From Bacteroides sp. (lineage in GTDB: Bacteria; Bacteroidota; Bacteroidia; Bacteroidales; Muribaculaceae): 54,903 nt of DNA. Positions 17,917-25,626 of this stretch are shown here, piece after piece. Below the pieces are notes generated by a model, which was not told where the DNA came from, did not search any database, and saw only the letters and a program-made list of their open reading frames with translations. A program made the translations under genes and the position numbers. The stretch covers positions 1 to 54,903 of the forward strand of contig JAAVDX010000016.1 in NCBI GenBank assembly GCA_014801585.1. The letters are read 5' to 3'. Within the stretch, counting starts at the first letter, position 1. Each line of letters begins with the position of its first letter.

Positions 17917-18783
17917 TCAACGGGGACTCCGCAGGGAATCGAGTGTGAATCTCAGGGGGAAGGCAACGAGTACCTGCCATAGCCTTGCGACCATTCCTTT
18001 TTCATGGAAAAGACGATAGAATGCTCGGAGATTGAGTCGATTTACCCATTGGGGATAGTAATGCATCCGGTCAGCCGTCTGATGAAGAAAACCACCGCAG
18101 GTGAAGGCTATTCCTTTAAAGCCGGAATCGCGCAAATCTATAACAAAACGTTCTTGCAAAGGGGAGCCCATCCCTACAATAACGAAAGATGGATTGAGCT
18201 CTATAATTTCGGATATGGCAGCCCGCCGTTCTGCTTCAGTGGAAAAATATCCATTGCGATAACCTGCAATCTTCATTTTTGGATAAGAGTGACGAATCTG
18301 TCGGATGGTAGCCTCAATCTCGTCCTGCTTCGCACCGATGAAATAGATCGTTTCATCGCTAAGGGAATCGGTCGTGGGGGTATCTTTACTCATACTACCC
18401 GAATCTACGTGAGAGCGGGGAGCCTTCATGTCAGCTACTGCGGGAAGTATGTCTCCGTTGAGCCGGGCAAAAAGGTCGACTGCCATACCGGCCATGTCAA
18501 AGCTTAGACGCGGTATTCTTCGTTGCCATAGAAGTCGAATCCACCAGCACATCGTCATGCCATCGACAAAGAGTCCGTCGAGTTCTGCATAAAGCGTCTC
18601 ATTCCTTTTCACTATATGATAAGAATATGGATTTACGCAGGTGTAGACCTTTCCTTTGCCGGTAAAGACCGACTCGGGATAGGCAACGGCCGAACGTTCT
18701 ATTTTATCTACAAACTCTTTGGTGGTCATCAATGGTAAGATAGGAAGAGTTAAGTATAGGGTATTATTGCTAATTTTAGCCAC
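17917..18783 (-). CDS. WecG/TagA/CpsF family glycosyltransferase (GT26)
   Basis: Membrane-associated glycosyltransferase that in known members adds the second sugar (ManNAc or ManNAcA type) to an undecaprenyl-linked primer. Seen are TCVNPYSYHIVKRN (about 48-61), the family VDGMTMCWW segment with the key Asp (D74), the YFIGAKQDEIEATIRQI strand-helix, and VIVGMGSPLQERFVID. A GTG at 18783 is chosen as the start because homology to the family N-terminus (LTLPILPLMTTKEFVDKI) begins before the first ATG; it overlaps the upstream gene by 8 bp. A polar insert of about 35 residues (roughly 110-144, rich in Ser, Asp and Thr) precedes the FIGAK strand and is not usual for the family. Confidence 0.88.
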   Translation of the reverse strand: MAKISNNTLYLTLPILPLMTTKEFVDKIERSAVAYPESVFTGKGKVYTCVNPYSYHIVKRNETLYAELDGLFVDGMTMCWWIRLLWQRRIPRLSFDMAGMAVDLFARLNGDILPAVADMKAPRSHVDSGSMSKDTPTTDSLSDETIYFIGAKQDEIEATIRQIRHSYPKMKIAGYRNGYFSTEAERRAAISEIIELNPSFVIVGMGSPLQERFVIDLRDSGFKGIAFTCGGFLHQTADRMHYYPQWVNRLNLRAFYRLFHEKGMVARLWQVLVAFPLRFTLDSLRSPR

Positions 18784-19894
18784 TTGTAGTCAAGATTCCG
18801 GAAAGCTCATTTCCAGCCGATCTTACGTCATATCCGGCTCTGCCGATCTTCTGAATAGCTTCTTCTGACATTGAGGAATTACGCTTAATTCCATCTGATA
18901 TCATAAGAATTTCGTCAGCCCAGACCTTCGCTCCGGCCTCAAGCGGAAGAAAGCATACATTGCCCGTAAGATTGACATCTTTCGTCACCACATCTGATAC
19001 GACAGCGGTCAATCCATTGGATTGCTCCTCCACAAGCGTAAGTGGGAAACCCTCATATTTAGAAGGCATTACGATAAGATCGATTGCAGAAAGATAGTCG
19101 GCGGGCGCATCCACACTCCCTGCAAAGACCACTTTATCCGTTATCCCCAGATCTGAAGCGTAGGTCTTCATATCTTCCATCAGTTCCCCTTCACCTAATA
19201 AAACGAGTCTAAACTGCTTATTATTATTCAGGACTTCCCGGAAAACATCCAGCAGAAAACGATGATTCTTCACATCCAGAAAATTTCCGACGTGTCCGAG
19301 GAGCGTTTCGCCATGGGGAGCTAATTGAGAGCGCATGATTTTCCGCGTCTCGGGATTGAAACGGAATTTTTCAGTGTCGACACCATTCCGGATTAATTCG
19401 AAGGATCGATTTCCATATAGCCACTTTCCGGCTTCTTCACCACATGCGATCCGACAATTGCATAGAGCATGGAATAGAGGTCGGGCACACGTATCTATCT
19501 TCTTCATCCGGCAGGACGTGCTATGGCTGTGTGCCGCGCGGATTCTGACACCGGCTAACCGGGCTGCTATCATCTCAAGAACCATCGTGGCAGAATTGCC
19601 ATGAACGTGGATGATGTCGTAGCCGCGCGCAACACGTGCGAGTCGCGCGACGTAGCACCATGGGGAGGATAGTTTGCGCGGAATGACGTATAACCTCGCC
19701 CCCATCTCGTCCAATTGCCTACGATACAACTCTGAAGGCTGATTAATTGCGACGTATCCTATTTGAAATCTATCCTTATCAATTCCATGCATCAGATTGA
19801 ATATGACATTTGGAATTCCGCTTTTTTCAGTAGGGACTGTGCAGACCTCTAATATCCTCAGTCGCTGATTGCTAACATCTGTCTTATCGCTCAT
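18776..19894 (-). CDS. Family 4 glycosyltransferase, EpsF-like
   Basis: GT-B glycosyltransferase of 372 residues. The start ILEVCTVPTEKSGIPNVIFNL (residues 14-34, given as a region) has the acceptor-side glycine, HVHGNSATM and AAHSHSTS are typical of the EpsF/CapM-type group, and the donor site shows YEGFPLTLVEEQ with the E-x7-E spacing. It probably transfers one hexose or related sugar in repeat-unit assembly. It overlaps both neighbours, 4 bp with the pyruvyl transferase gene and 8 bp with the GT26 gene, which indicates translational coupling. Confidence 0.9.
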   Translation of the reverse strand: MSDKTDVSNQRLRILEVCTVPTEKSGIPNVIFNLMHGIDKDRFQIGYVAINQPSELYRRQLDEMGARLYVIPRKLSSPWCYVARLARVARGYDIIHVHGNSATMVLEMIAARLAGVRIRAAHSHSTSCRMKKIDTCARPLFHALCNCRIACGEEAGKWLYGNRSFELIRNGVDTEKFRFNPETRKIMRSQLAPHGETLLGHVGNFLDVKNHRFLLDVFREVLNNNKQFRLVLLGEGELMEDMKTYASDLGITDKVVFAGSVDAPADYLSAIDLIVMPSKYEGFPLTLVEEQSNGLTAVVSDVVTKDVNLTGNVCFLPLEAGAKVWADEILMISDGIKRNSSMSEEAIQKIGRAGYDVRSAGNELSGILTTSG

Positions 19895-20946
19895 TGAAGT
19901 GCGCTTTTGAGTTTTGCAAAAGAATCGTCGCGCAGGGTTTTAAGCTTAGCGTCGACACTCACCCAATCGATCGGGCGATCAGCCACTGCATAGAACTCTT
20001 CAACAGTATTACGCGAAGTAAGCAGTCGATCTGAAAGTCCTACCTGCCGCAGGAGAGATTCGATACGTGTTGTACGCGTAGGGTCGCCTACGTAGATCAC
20101 GAACGGGCGATGATAGAGTAGTGAGAAGACAGTGCCATGGAATGAATCCGTGAGTACCATCTCAGCTGTAGCCAGCCGGCGAACCCAGTCTTCCGGTCGC
20201 TCCGGATAGTCCATCCGAAACCCCTTAGGGCGTCGCACACTGCCTATCGAACGGATAGGCAGTCCTCTGCGATCGGCAATGATCTTGGCAATTTCATAGA
20301 ATCCGGGATCGTCGATAAGTTTGTAGGCGACGACTTCACCGGAGGGAGTAAGAGGACCGGTCAGTTCGGGATAATCGGGGAAAAGCAACACAGGATCAAT
20401 CACCTGTTCCGCCTCATGATCAAATTTATTGCGACATATATCTACGGCCGAATCTTCACGAAGTAATATGCAGTGGAAGTGTCCGAGCGCCGCACGGATT
20501 TCAGTATCGCTAATTGCGGGGGATCCTTCCCATGAGTTCTGGCCTATGCTCGTGGCATACGTGACGCGGCGTGTCTTGTCGTCGCCGAAAGTCAGGAAGA
20601 AAGCAGGGAGAAGGTCTTTGGCAATATTCGGATTCCAGGTTTGATCTGACCCTACAAGGTAGCAGTCGGACTCGGGGGGATTATTGCGCAGTTCGTCGAC
20701 ATTCCGGTAAGTTATCAGGCTGAGATTTTTAAAGAATCTCTTTCGGAAGGCATTGAAACGCCGGCGTTTTAATCCGAATACTATACGCTGTGAAATAGAG
20801 GGCGCATAGGGAAGCCGGAGGTCAATAAATTCCGCCTGATGGCCGAGTGTTTCTACGGCACGATAGGTGGCATAGGCCTGCATCGTCGCACCGTAATTAT
20901 CCTCCCAATGATATGTCAATATGCTTACTTTCATCCGTTTATTCAT
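19891..20946 (-). CDS. Polysaccharide pyruvyl transferase family protein
   Basis: Protein of 351 residues that most likely adds a pyruvate ketal from phosphoenolpyruvate to a sugar of the repeat unit, giving extra negative charge. It shows the family N-terminus ILTYHWEDNYGATMQAYATY, the SDCYLVGSDQTWNP segment and the late AEMVLTDSFHGTVFSLLY motif with the conserved His (in DSFHG). Genes of this type very often stand next to an FrhB-like iron-sulfur protein, as here: the two overlap by 8 bp. The acceptor sugar is unknown. Confidence 0.92.
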   Translation of the reverse strand: MNKRMKVSILTYHWEDNYGATMQAYATYRAVETLGHQAEFIDLRLPYAPSISQRIVFGLKRRRFNAFRKRFFKNLSLITYRNVDELRNNPPESDCYLVGSDQTWNPNIAKDLLPAFFLTFGDDKTRRVTYATSIGQNSWEGSPAISDTEIRAALGHFHCILLREDSAVDICRNKFDHEAEQVIDPVLLFPDYPELTGPLTPSGEVVAYKLIDDPGFYEIAKIIADRRGLPIRSIGSVRRPKGFRMDYPERPEDWVRRLATAEMVLTDSFHGTVFSLLYHRPFVIYVGDPTRTTRIESLLRQVGLSDRLLTSRNTVEEFYAVADRPIDWVSVDAKLKTLRDDSFAKLKSALQ

Positions 20947-22159
20947 TATTCATTTCGTGTAGGAGTCTGCGATTCTGCCATTTGCGCACAAATTCCGCCA
21001 GTCTGAAACTCAGCAAGCGATAAGCTGCAAAAGGCCACCAGAAGACACCGGCACTGCGCAGATCACCGGCATAGATTTTCATCAGAGCCGGATATTTCAG
21101 GTTGCGGAGTCCGCGAGCGAGCCAAAGCCGTTCGGGAAAATATCTTTTGATTGACCGGCCGTTGAATATTCTGCTGTTGGGGATAAGGGCTTTTTCTGCA
21201 TCGATGGGTTCGATATGAATGCCTGCATCTTTGAGGAATTCCATCCCTTTTTCAGAATGAATCAGCACCGACGAAAGTCCATCCCGATGCTGACCGGGAA
21301 AGTCGCGGTCGCCCCAGAGATCGCCGATAGTCATGTCGCTTTTTCGAGAAGGGAACGCCATGCGACAGTTGTAGCAACTGAGACGGTCGGTCAGTTCGCA
21401 GGCGAAACCGTCGGTCACGAGGTTGCGGCCTTCATCGGCCGTAGCCACGATTTTGCCCTCTGAAGTTATATATTTCAGATTGTAGCGGTAGCCTGTCGGA
21501 CGCCATCCTTCCTCTTTATTTCTGAAACTTTCGATCGATGCGACGTCTCGCTTCTCTTCTACATAGCGCTTGATAAGCAACGGGGATGATACACCCCCGC
21601 AAATGATATCAACCATAAGCAGGCGTTCCTGCAACTGCTTAGGGACGTAACTTAGAAGTGCCGCCACATGACACGGCAGTCCGCAGAAAAGCACCGGGCG
21701 TCCCTTGCGGAGTTCAACAGTTATCTCCTTGTATATAAACTCCGGTTGAGAGGCAGTATATTTCGATCCTTGCATCCGAGCTATCTCTTCCGGGCGATCG
21801 GTCAGGATATATCGGCAATCAAGCCCCTCCATCACAACGCCTGCCACGCAACCTCCATCGCGAATCAACTTGAGGGCCAGGGCACCAAAGATACCGGCCG
21901 TCGCACCGCGACGTCTGACTATTTCATCCTCTGCCCAGGCAGCAAAAGTGTGCTTGGGACGTTTCAGACAGCCGTAGGAAATACCGTTGACAATCGGACA
22001 CACACGCTCACACATTCCACATTCCACACACGCATCCTTCAGGACCCGGATACCGAAATGGCCGTCGGGATATACCTTCTTCTCAATTGCACCTTTCGGG
22101 CACGCATTGAGACATCCCATGCAGCCGGTGCAGGTAGTATGAGTGGCGAGTGTCGGCAT
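20939..22159 (-). CDS. FrhB/FpoF-like 4Fe-4S protein of polysaccharide loci
   Basis: Protein of 406 residues. The N-terminus is a two-cluster ferredoxin domain with C10, C13, C16, C20 and C44, C47, C50, C54, and the rest is the coenzyme F420 hydrogenase/dehydrogenase beta-subunit fold (GATAGIFGALALKLIRDGG, LFCGLPCHVAALL, CGGVSSPLLIKRYVEE). Further Cys are in LSCYNCRMAFP. Bacteroidales lack an F420 system, so the role here is not the archaeal one; such proteins recur beside pyruvyl transferases in capsule loci and may reduce or isomerise a sugar or lipid intermediate. It lies 14 bp downstream of the first gene of the operon. Family assignment is firm and the reaction is unknown. Confidence 0.9.
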   Translation of the reverse strand: MPTLATHTTCTGCMGCLNACPKGAIEKKVYPDGHFGIRVLKDACVECGMCERVCPIVNGISYGCLKRPKHTFAAWAEDEIVRRRGATAGIFGALALKLIRDGGCVAGVVMEGLDCRYILTDRPEEIARMQGSKYTASQPEFIYKEITVELRKGRPVLFCGLPCHVAALLSYVPKQLQERLLMVDIICGGVSSPLLIKRYVEEKRDVASIESFRNKEEGWRPTGYRYNLKYITSEGKIVATADEGRNLVTDGFACELTDRLSCYNCRMAFPSRKSDMTIGDLWGDRDFPGQHRDGLSSVLIHSEKGMEFLKDAGIHIEPIDAEKALIPNSRIFNGRSIKRYFPERLWLARGLRNLKYPALMKIYAGDLRSAGVFWWPFAAYRLLSFRLAEFVRKWQNRRLLHEMNNE

Positions 22160-22173
22160 ATGTGCGTACTGAT

Positions 22174-23334
22174 TTAAAGGTTTTCGAGATATTCCTTATA
22201 TCTGCCGATGATTACATCTTTGGATAGTTTGGCCTCGACAGTATTTTTTACGGCCTGACGCATTGCCGCATATTCCTCTGCAGAGTTGTTGATAGCCCTT
22301 TGCATAGCATCAGCGAGAGCCTCCGGATCGGCAGCACGGAAGAAGTAAGAGTCACCATTCCCTGTGAGGAATTCATGAAAAGTAGGGAGATCGCTTACGA
22401 TAATCGGCATATCGTAGTTGAGCGCCACAGTCATAGCGCCACTCTGTGCGATATCCTGATAGGGCATCACAAAATAATGGCACTCATTAAAATAGTCGGC
22501 CACTTTGTCGGTGGGTATGCGTCGGATATCAAGATAAAATAGTGAGGGATTCTTTATTTTTGGTGAATATACCTTATTCCATACGCCATCGGGGCAGTAA
22601 CCGCAGATATACACTTTGAAACCCCTTACTCCGCGTTGCCAAAGCAGATCAACAGCCTCAAGAAGAACATCCAACCGCTTGTATTTGACGATATTACCAA
22701 AGAAGAGGAATTTTACTTTATCGGAGGGATTATGTGCCGGAGGGTTGCTATCGACAGATTCTGAGGAGGAAGATGAGGCACCTTCGGGAGCAGAATTTTT
22801 TCCTCCATAGTCCTTCAGCATAAGTGGGGCATAAAGTACGTTGGCATCCGGCTGCACGTCGGTCAGCGCATTCATCTGATTGATAGAGAAGGTCTGGAAA
22901 TTCCGAAAATTGCGGAGGATATAGCGCATTGTGCGGCGTGCGAGAGGGGCGTATCGGGCACCTTTGGGAACCGTCACATTATGAGTGGCGATGACTACCT
23001 TTTCTATCGGCAGATATTTCTTTATCAGTGGAAATAGGAAGAGCAGATCACTTATATCGAAATAATACAGATCATAGTCGCGCAGATCGGGATTGCTAAT
23101 GATTGATTTCATAACTCGATAATGTGAGGGCGTGAAGAAGCGACCCTGATCGGAGAGCAAAGTGAAGTCGACATCGGTCTGCGACCGCACATATCTTTCA
23201 TCATCATTCTTATTACCCGGAGTAGTAAGAATGACCCAATCAATATCGAAGTATGACATTAGCGACGGCACGACCGGCAGATCTACATCCAGAAAATAGC
23301 CGGCGGTCAGCCAGAAAATTCGTTTTCTGCTCAT
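22174..23334 (-). CDS. Glycosyltransferase (GT-B, GT4-like), first gene of the minus operon
   Basis: GT-B glycosyltransferase of 386 residues. The ORF could be extended upstream by 13 codons, but a promoter (23340-23371) occupies that stretch, so the ATG at 23334 (MSRKRIFWLTAGY) is the sensible start. The transcript would then have almost no leader. The C-terminal domain shows KVKFLFFGNIVKYKRLDVLLEA and GYCPDGVWNKV; in place of the E-x7-E donor motif it has QSGAMTVALNYDMPI, a variant seen in several GT4-like subfamilies. A serine-rich low-complexity linker (about 180-205, SSSSSE) separates the two Rossmann halves. It is followed by six more genes, overlapping or nearly so. Confidence 0.82.
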   Translation of the reverse strand: MSRKRIFWLTAGYFLDVDLPVVPSLMSYFDIDWVILTTPGNKNDDERYVRSQTDVDFTLLSDQGRFFTPSHYRVMKSIISNPDLRDYDLYYFDISDLLFLFPLIKKYLPIEKVVIATHNVTVPKGARYAPLARRTMRYILRNFRNFQTFSINQMNALTDVQPDANVLYAPLMLKDYGGKNSAPEGASSSSSESVDSNPPAHNPSDKVKFLFFGNIVKYKRLDVLLEAVDLLWQRGVRGFKVYICGYCPDGVWNKVYSPKIKNPSLFYLDIRRIPTDKVADYFNECHYFVMPYQDIAQSGAMTVALNYDMPIIVSDLPTFHEFLTGNGDSYFFRAADPEALADAMQRAINNSAEEYAAMRQAVKNTVEAKLSKDVIIGRYKEYLENL

Positions 23335-23339
23335 GATTG

Positions 23340-23371
23340 CAAAGATAATAAATTTTTCTAACTCGCGCAAC
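23340..23371 (-). promoter_or_regulatory. Promoter of the minus-strand exopolysaccharide operon
   Basis: Read on the minus strand: GTTG (23371-23368), 20 nt, then TATCTTTG (23347-23340), a near-perfect Bacteroidales promoter. Only five bases separate the -7 element from the ATG at 23334, so transcription should begin at or within a few bases of the start codon. Confidence 0.75.
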
Positions 23372-23393
23372 ATCCCTTCCGTAAATATACATA

Positions 23394-23427
23394 GCCGGTC
23401 TTCCCGAAATATTTCGGGAAGACCGGC
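23394..23427. terminator. Perfect 34-bp palindrome, probable terminator of the fructan operon
   Basis: Two 17-base arms (23394-23410 and 23411-23427) are perfectly complementary. The palindrome lies 36 bp beyond the stop of the fructokinase gene and just before the promoter of the next minus operon. There is no strong T-tract, so it may work as a stem-only terminator or insulator; a protein-binding site is the alternative. Confidence 0.65.
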
Positions 23428-23463
23428 GGATATCGTAAGGACTGCTTGATGAAAATATATGTC

Positions 23464-24354
23464 TCAAGCGGTCAGATTAGCCGGGAGGATAGGCATCGCA
23501 CCCTGCTGAGTGCAGACAAAGGCGGAGGTTTCTACAGCGTTTTTGTGGGCTTCCTCCACAGATTTGCCTTTAAGGATACTACTTATGAAAGCTGCCGTAA
23601 AACTATCGCCTGCTCCTACCGTATCCGCTACCTCTACCTTGGGAGTAGGCTGAAAACTCACGTGTCCCGGAGTGAAGACGTAGCTACCGTTGACTCCGCA
23701 CGTCAGAATGAGCATTTTCAGATTGTATTTGCCGAGAAGAATCCAGCATTTATCCTGAAGGTCAATTCCGGGATAACCGAATAGCCGGCTGACAGTCACC
23801 AACTCTTCATCGTTGATTTTTAAGACATTGCAACGCTCCATTGAATTGCGAAGAATTTCCTCATTGTAGAAACCCTGACGAAGGTTGACGTCGAATACGA
23901 TGAGTTGTTCGGGATCATTCTGAGGCATAGCGTCGAGGAAATGATTGATTGTCTTGCGCGAGACGACATTACGCTGAGCCAGCGAACCGAAGCAGACGGC
24001 CTTAGTGTGCGAAGCAAGTTCGTCGAGCTGTGCTGTGAAGGGAATATTATCCCATGCAACATTCTCTTTTATATCATACTGCGGTATGCCGGCCTGATCG
24101 ATCTCCACCTGTACGGTGCCGGTAGGATAATCAACGACGGGCACTATATGATTCAACCGCTTATTATCGAAATTAGCGATTATCTCATGACCGAGCGTAT
24201 CATCACCGACCGCACTTACCACGCAACTCGGCAAACCGAACTGCGAAACATGATATGCAAAATTCGCCGGGGCTCCTCCGATTTTCTTTCCTTCCGGAAG
24301 GATGTCCCACAGGGCTTCACCCATTCCTACTACTAATGTATTTTCTTTATTCAT
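23464..24354 (-). CDS. Fructokinase (PfkB family)
   Basis: Cytoplasmic ribokinase-type sugar kinase of 296 residues, predicted to phosphorylate fructose entering through the neighbouring permease. It begins VGMGEALWDILPEGKKIGGAPANFAYH, where the GGAPANFA region (26-33) is the first PfkB signature. The second signature DTVGAGDSF (244-252) holds the catalytic D250 and the anion hole. Full length is normal. It is the last gene of the minus operon GH32-MFS-kinase, 48 bp behind the permease. This order matches the fructan locus of Bacteroides thetaiotaomicron (BT1757-BT1759), which is the main reason for preferring fructose over other sugars. Confidence 0.92.
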   Translation of the reverse strand: MNKENTLVVGMGEALWDILPEGKKIGGAPANFAYHVSQFGLPSCVVSAVGDDTLGHEIIANFDNKRLNHIVPVVDYPTGTVQVEIDQAGIPQYDIKENVAWDNIPFTAQLDELASHTKAVCFGSLAQRNVVSRKTINHFLDAMPQNDPEQLIVFDVNLRQGFYNEEILRNSMERCNVLKINDEELVTVSRLFGYPGIDLQDKCWILLGKYNLKMLILTCGVNGSYVFTPGHVSFQPTPKVEVADTVGAGDSFTAAFISSILKGKSVEEAHKNAVETSAFVCTQQGAMPILPANLTA

Positions 24355-24402
24355 GGTAATTTATTATTTCTGAGATTGAGACTCCCATATGAGTCAATTT
24401 TA

Positions 24403-25569
24403 TCAGGCTTTTTTGATTTTAAAGATATAGAATGTCAGATATAGGGCACCGATTATCATCACTCCTATTGCGCCGTGCTGTCCTCCGACCATATCACTGG
24501 CGTAGCCCATTGCAAGAGGGAAAATAGTGCCCCCGAATAGCCCCATAATCATAAGACCGGAAACTTCGTTGCGTTCGGCCGGTGAATGATTCAGAGCCTG
24601 AGCAAAGACTACTGAGAATACATTGGAGTTGCCGAATCCGATCAACGCTATGCAGACATAGATAGCTGTCAAGCTGCTGACAGAGAAGAGTCCGATGAGC
24701 GCTGCAAGCATCAGGAGAACCGAGATGGCAAAGAATCCCTTCACTGAAAAGCGACTCAGAGCCCAGGATCCGATCAGACAGCCTGCTGTGCGGAAAATAA
24801 AATAGAGACTTGTGGCAAATCCAGCCTCCTCGAGAGTCATGCCGTGGCGATCAATAAGGATTCTGGGCGCAGTAGTATTAGTGCCGACGTCGATACCGAC
24901 ATGACACATTATTCCAAGGAAGCAAAGCAGAATGAAAGGTTTGCAAAGTAGTCTGACACATTCCATCACACCCGACACCTTATCAGCTTTTTCCTCCTCA
25001 ATCGGAGTTGCTCCCAGCATCGCCACTGCCAACACCGAAATTATGGCATAGATCGGGAAAAGAATCTTCCAGCCTAATCCGAAGGTAGGAATCAGCGCTA
25101 TAGCTCCCCACATCGCGATATAAGGCGCGAGGAACGAAGCAATAGCCTTTACAAACTGTCCGAAGGTAAGAGTAGAAGCAAGTTTGGAAGGAGCGATAAG
25201 ATTGCTCACGAGAGGATTAAGAGAGGTCTGCATGATTGCATTGCCGATGCCGAGCAGAGAGAAAGCGACAAGCATCACACCGAAAGAATTACCGAAGAGA
25301 GGAACGAGCAGCGAGATAAACGTCACGACCAACGAGAGGAGTACGGTCTTCTTTCTTCCGATCTTATTCATCACCAGTCCTGTAGGAACCGAGAAAATCA
25401 AAAACCAGAAGAATACTAACGAAGGGAAAATATTGGCTTGTGCATCCGATAGATGAAGATCTTTCTGTACATAATTCGATGCAATCCCCACAAGGTCAAC
25501 GAAGCCCATTGCGAAAAAACAGAGCATTACGGGGATCAATTGCAGAAGGGTTGATTTCTTATTAGTCAT
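24403..25569 (-). CDS. MFS sugar permease, probable inner-membrane fructose transporter
   Basis: Major facilitator protein of 388 residues with 12 predicted helices. The start MLCFFAMGFVDLVGIASNYV, the loop MNKIGRKKTVL after helix 2 (cytoplasmic MFS motif) and the Gly- and Asn-rich GIGNAIMQTSLNPLVSNL helix place it in the FucP/GlcP-type proton symporter group of Bacteroidetes. It lies between the GH32 gene (57 bp upstream) and the fructokinase (48 bp downstream), so free fructose released by the fructanase is the expected substrate. The group also carries glucose or fucose, and specificity rests on context. Confidence 0.9.
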   Translation of the reverse strand: MTNKKSTLLQLIPVMLCFFAMGFVDLVGIASNYVQKDLHLSDAQANIFPSLVFFWFLIFSVPTGLVMNKIGRKKTVLLSLVVTFISLLVPLFGNSFGVMLVAFSLLGIGNAIMQTSLNPLVSNLIAPSKLASTLTFGQFVKAIASFLAPYIAMWGAIALIPTFGLGWKILFPIYAIISVLAVAMLGATPIEEEKADKVSGVMECVRLLCKPFILLCFLGIMCHVGIDVGTNTTAPRILIDRHGMTLEEAGFATSLYFIFRTAGCLIGSWALSRFSVKGFFAISVLLMLAALIGLFSVSSLTAIYVCIALIGFGNSNVFSVVFAQALNHSPAERNEVSGLMIMGLFGGTIFPLAMGYASDMVGGQHGAIGVMIIGALYLTFYIFKIKKA

Positions 25570-25626
25570 TGGATAAATTCAGTTAATGAAATTTTAGAGT
25601 ATTTTTACTCATTATATCCGGATCTT

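Noticed and set aside
23335-23373. Upstream extension of the first GT gene by 13 codons
   Set aside because: A -33/-7 promoter lies across this stretch, so the extension would not be transcribed from it.
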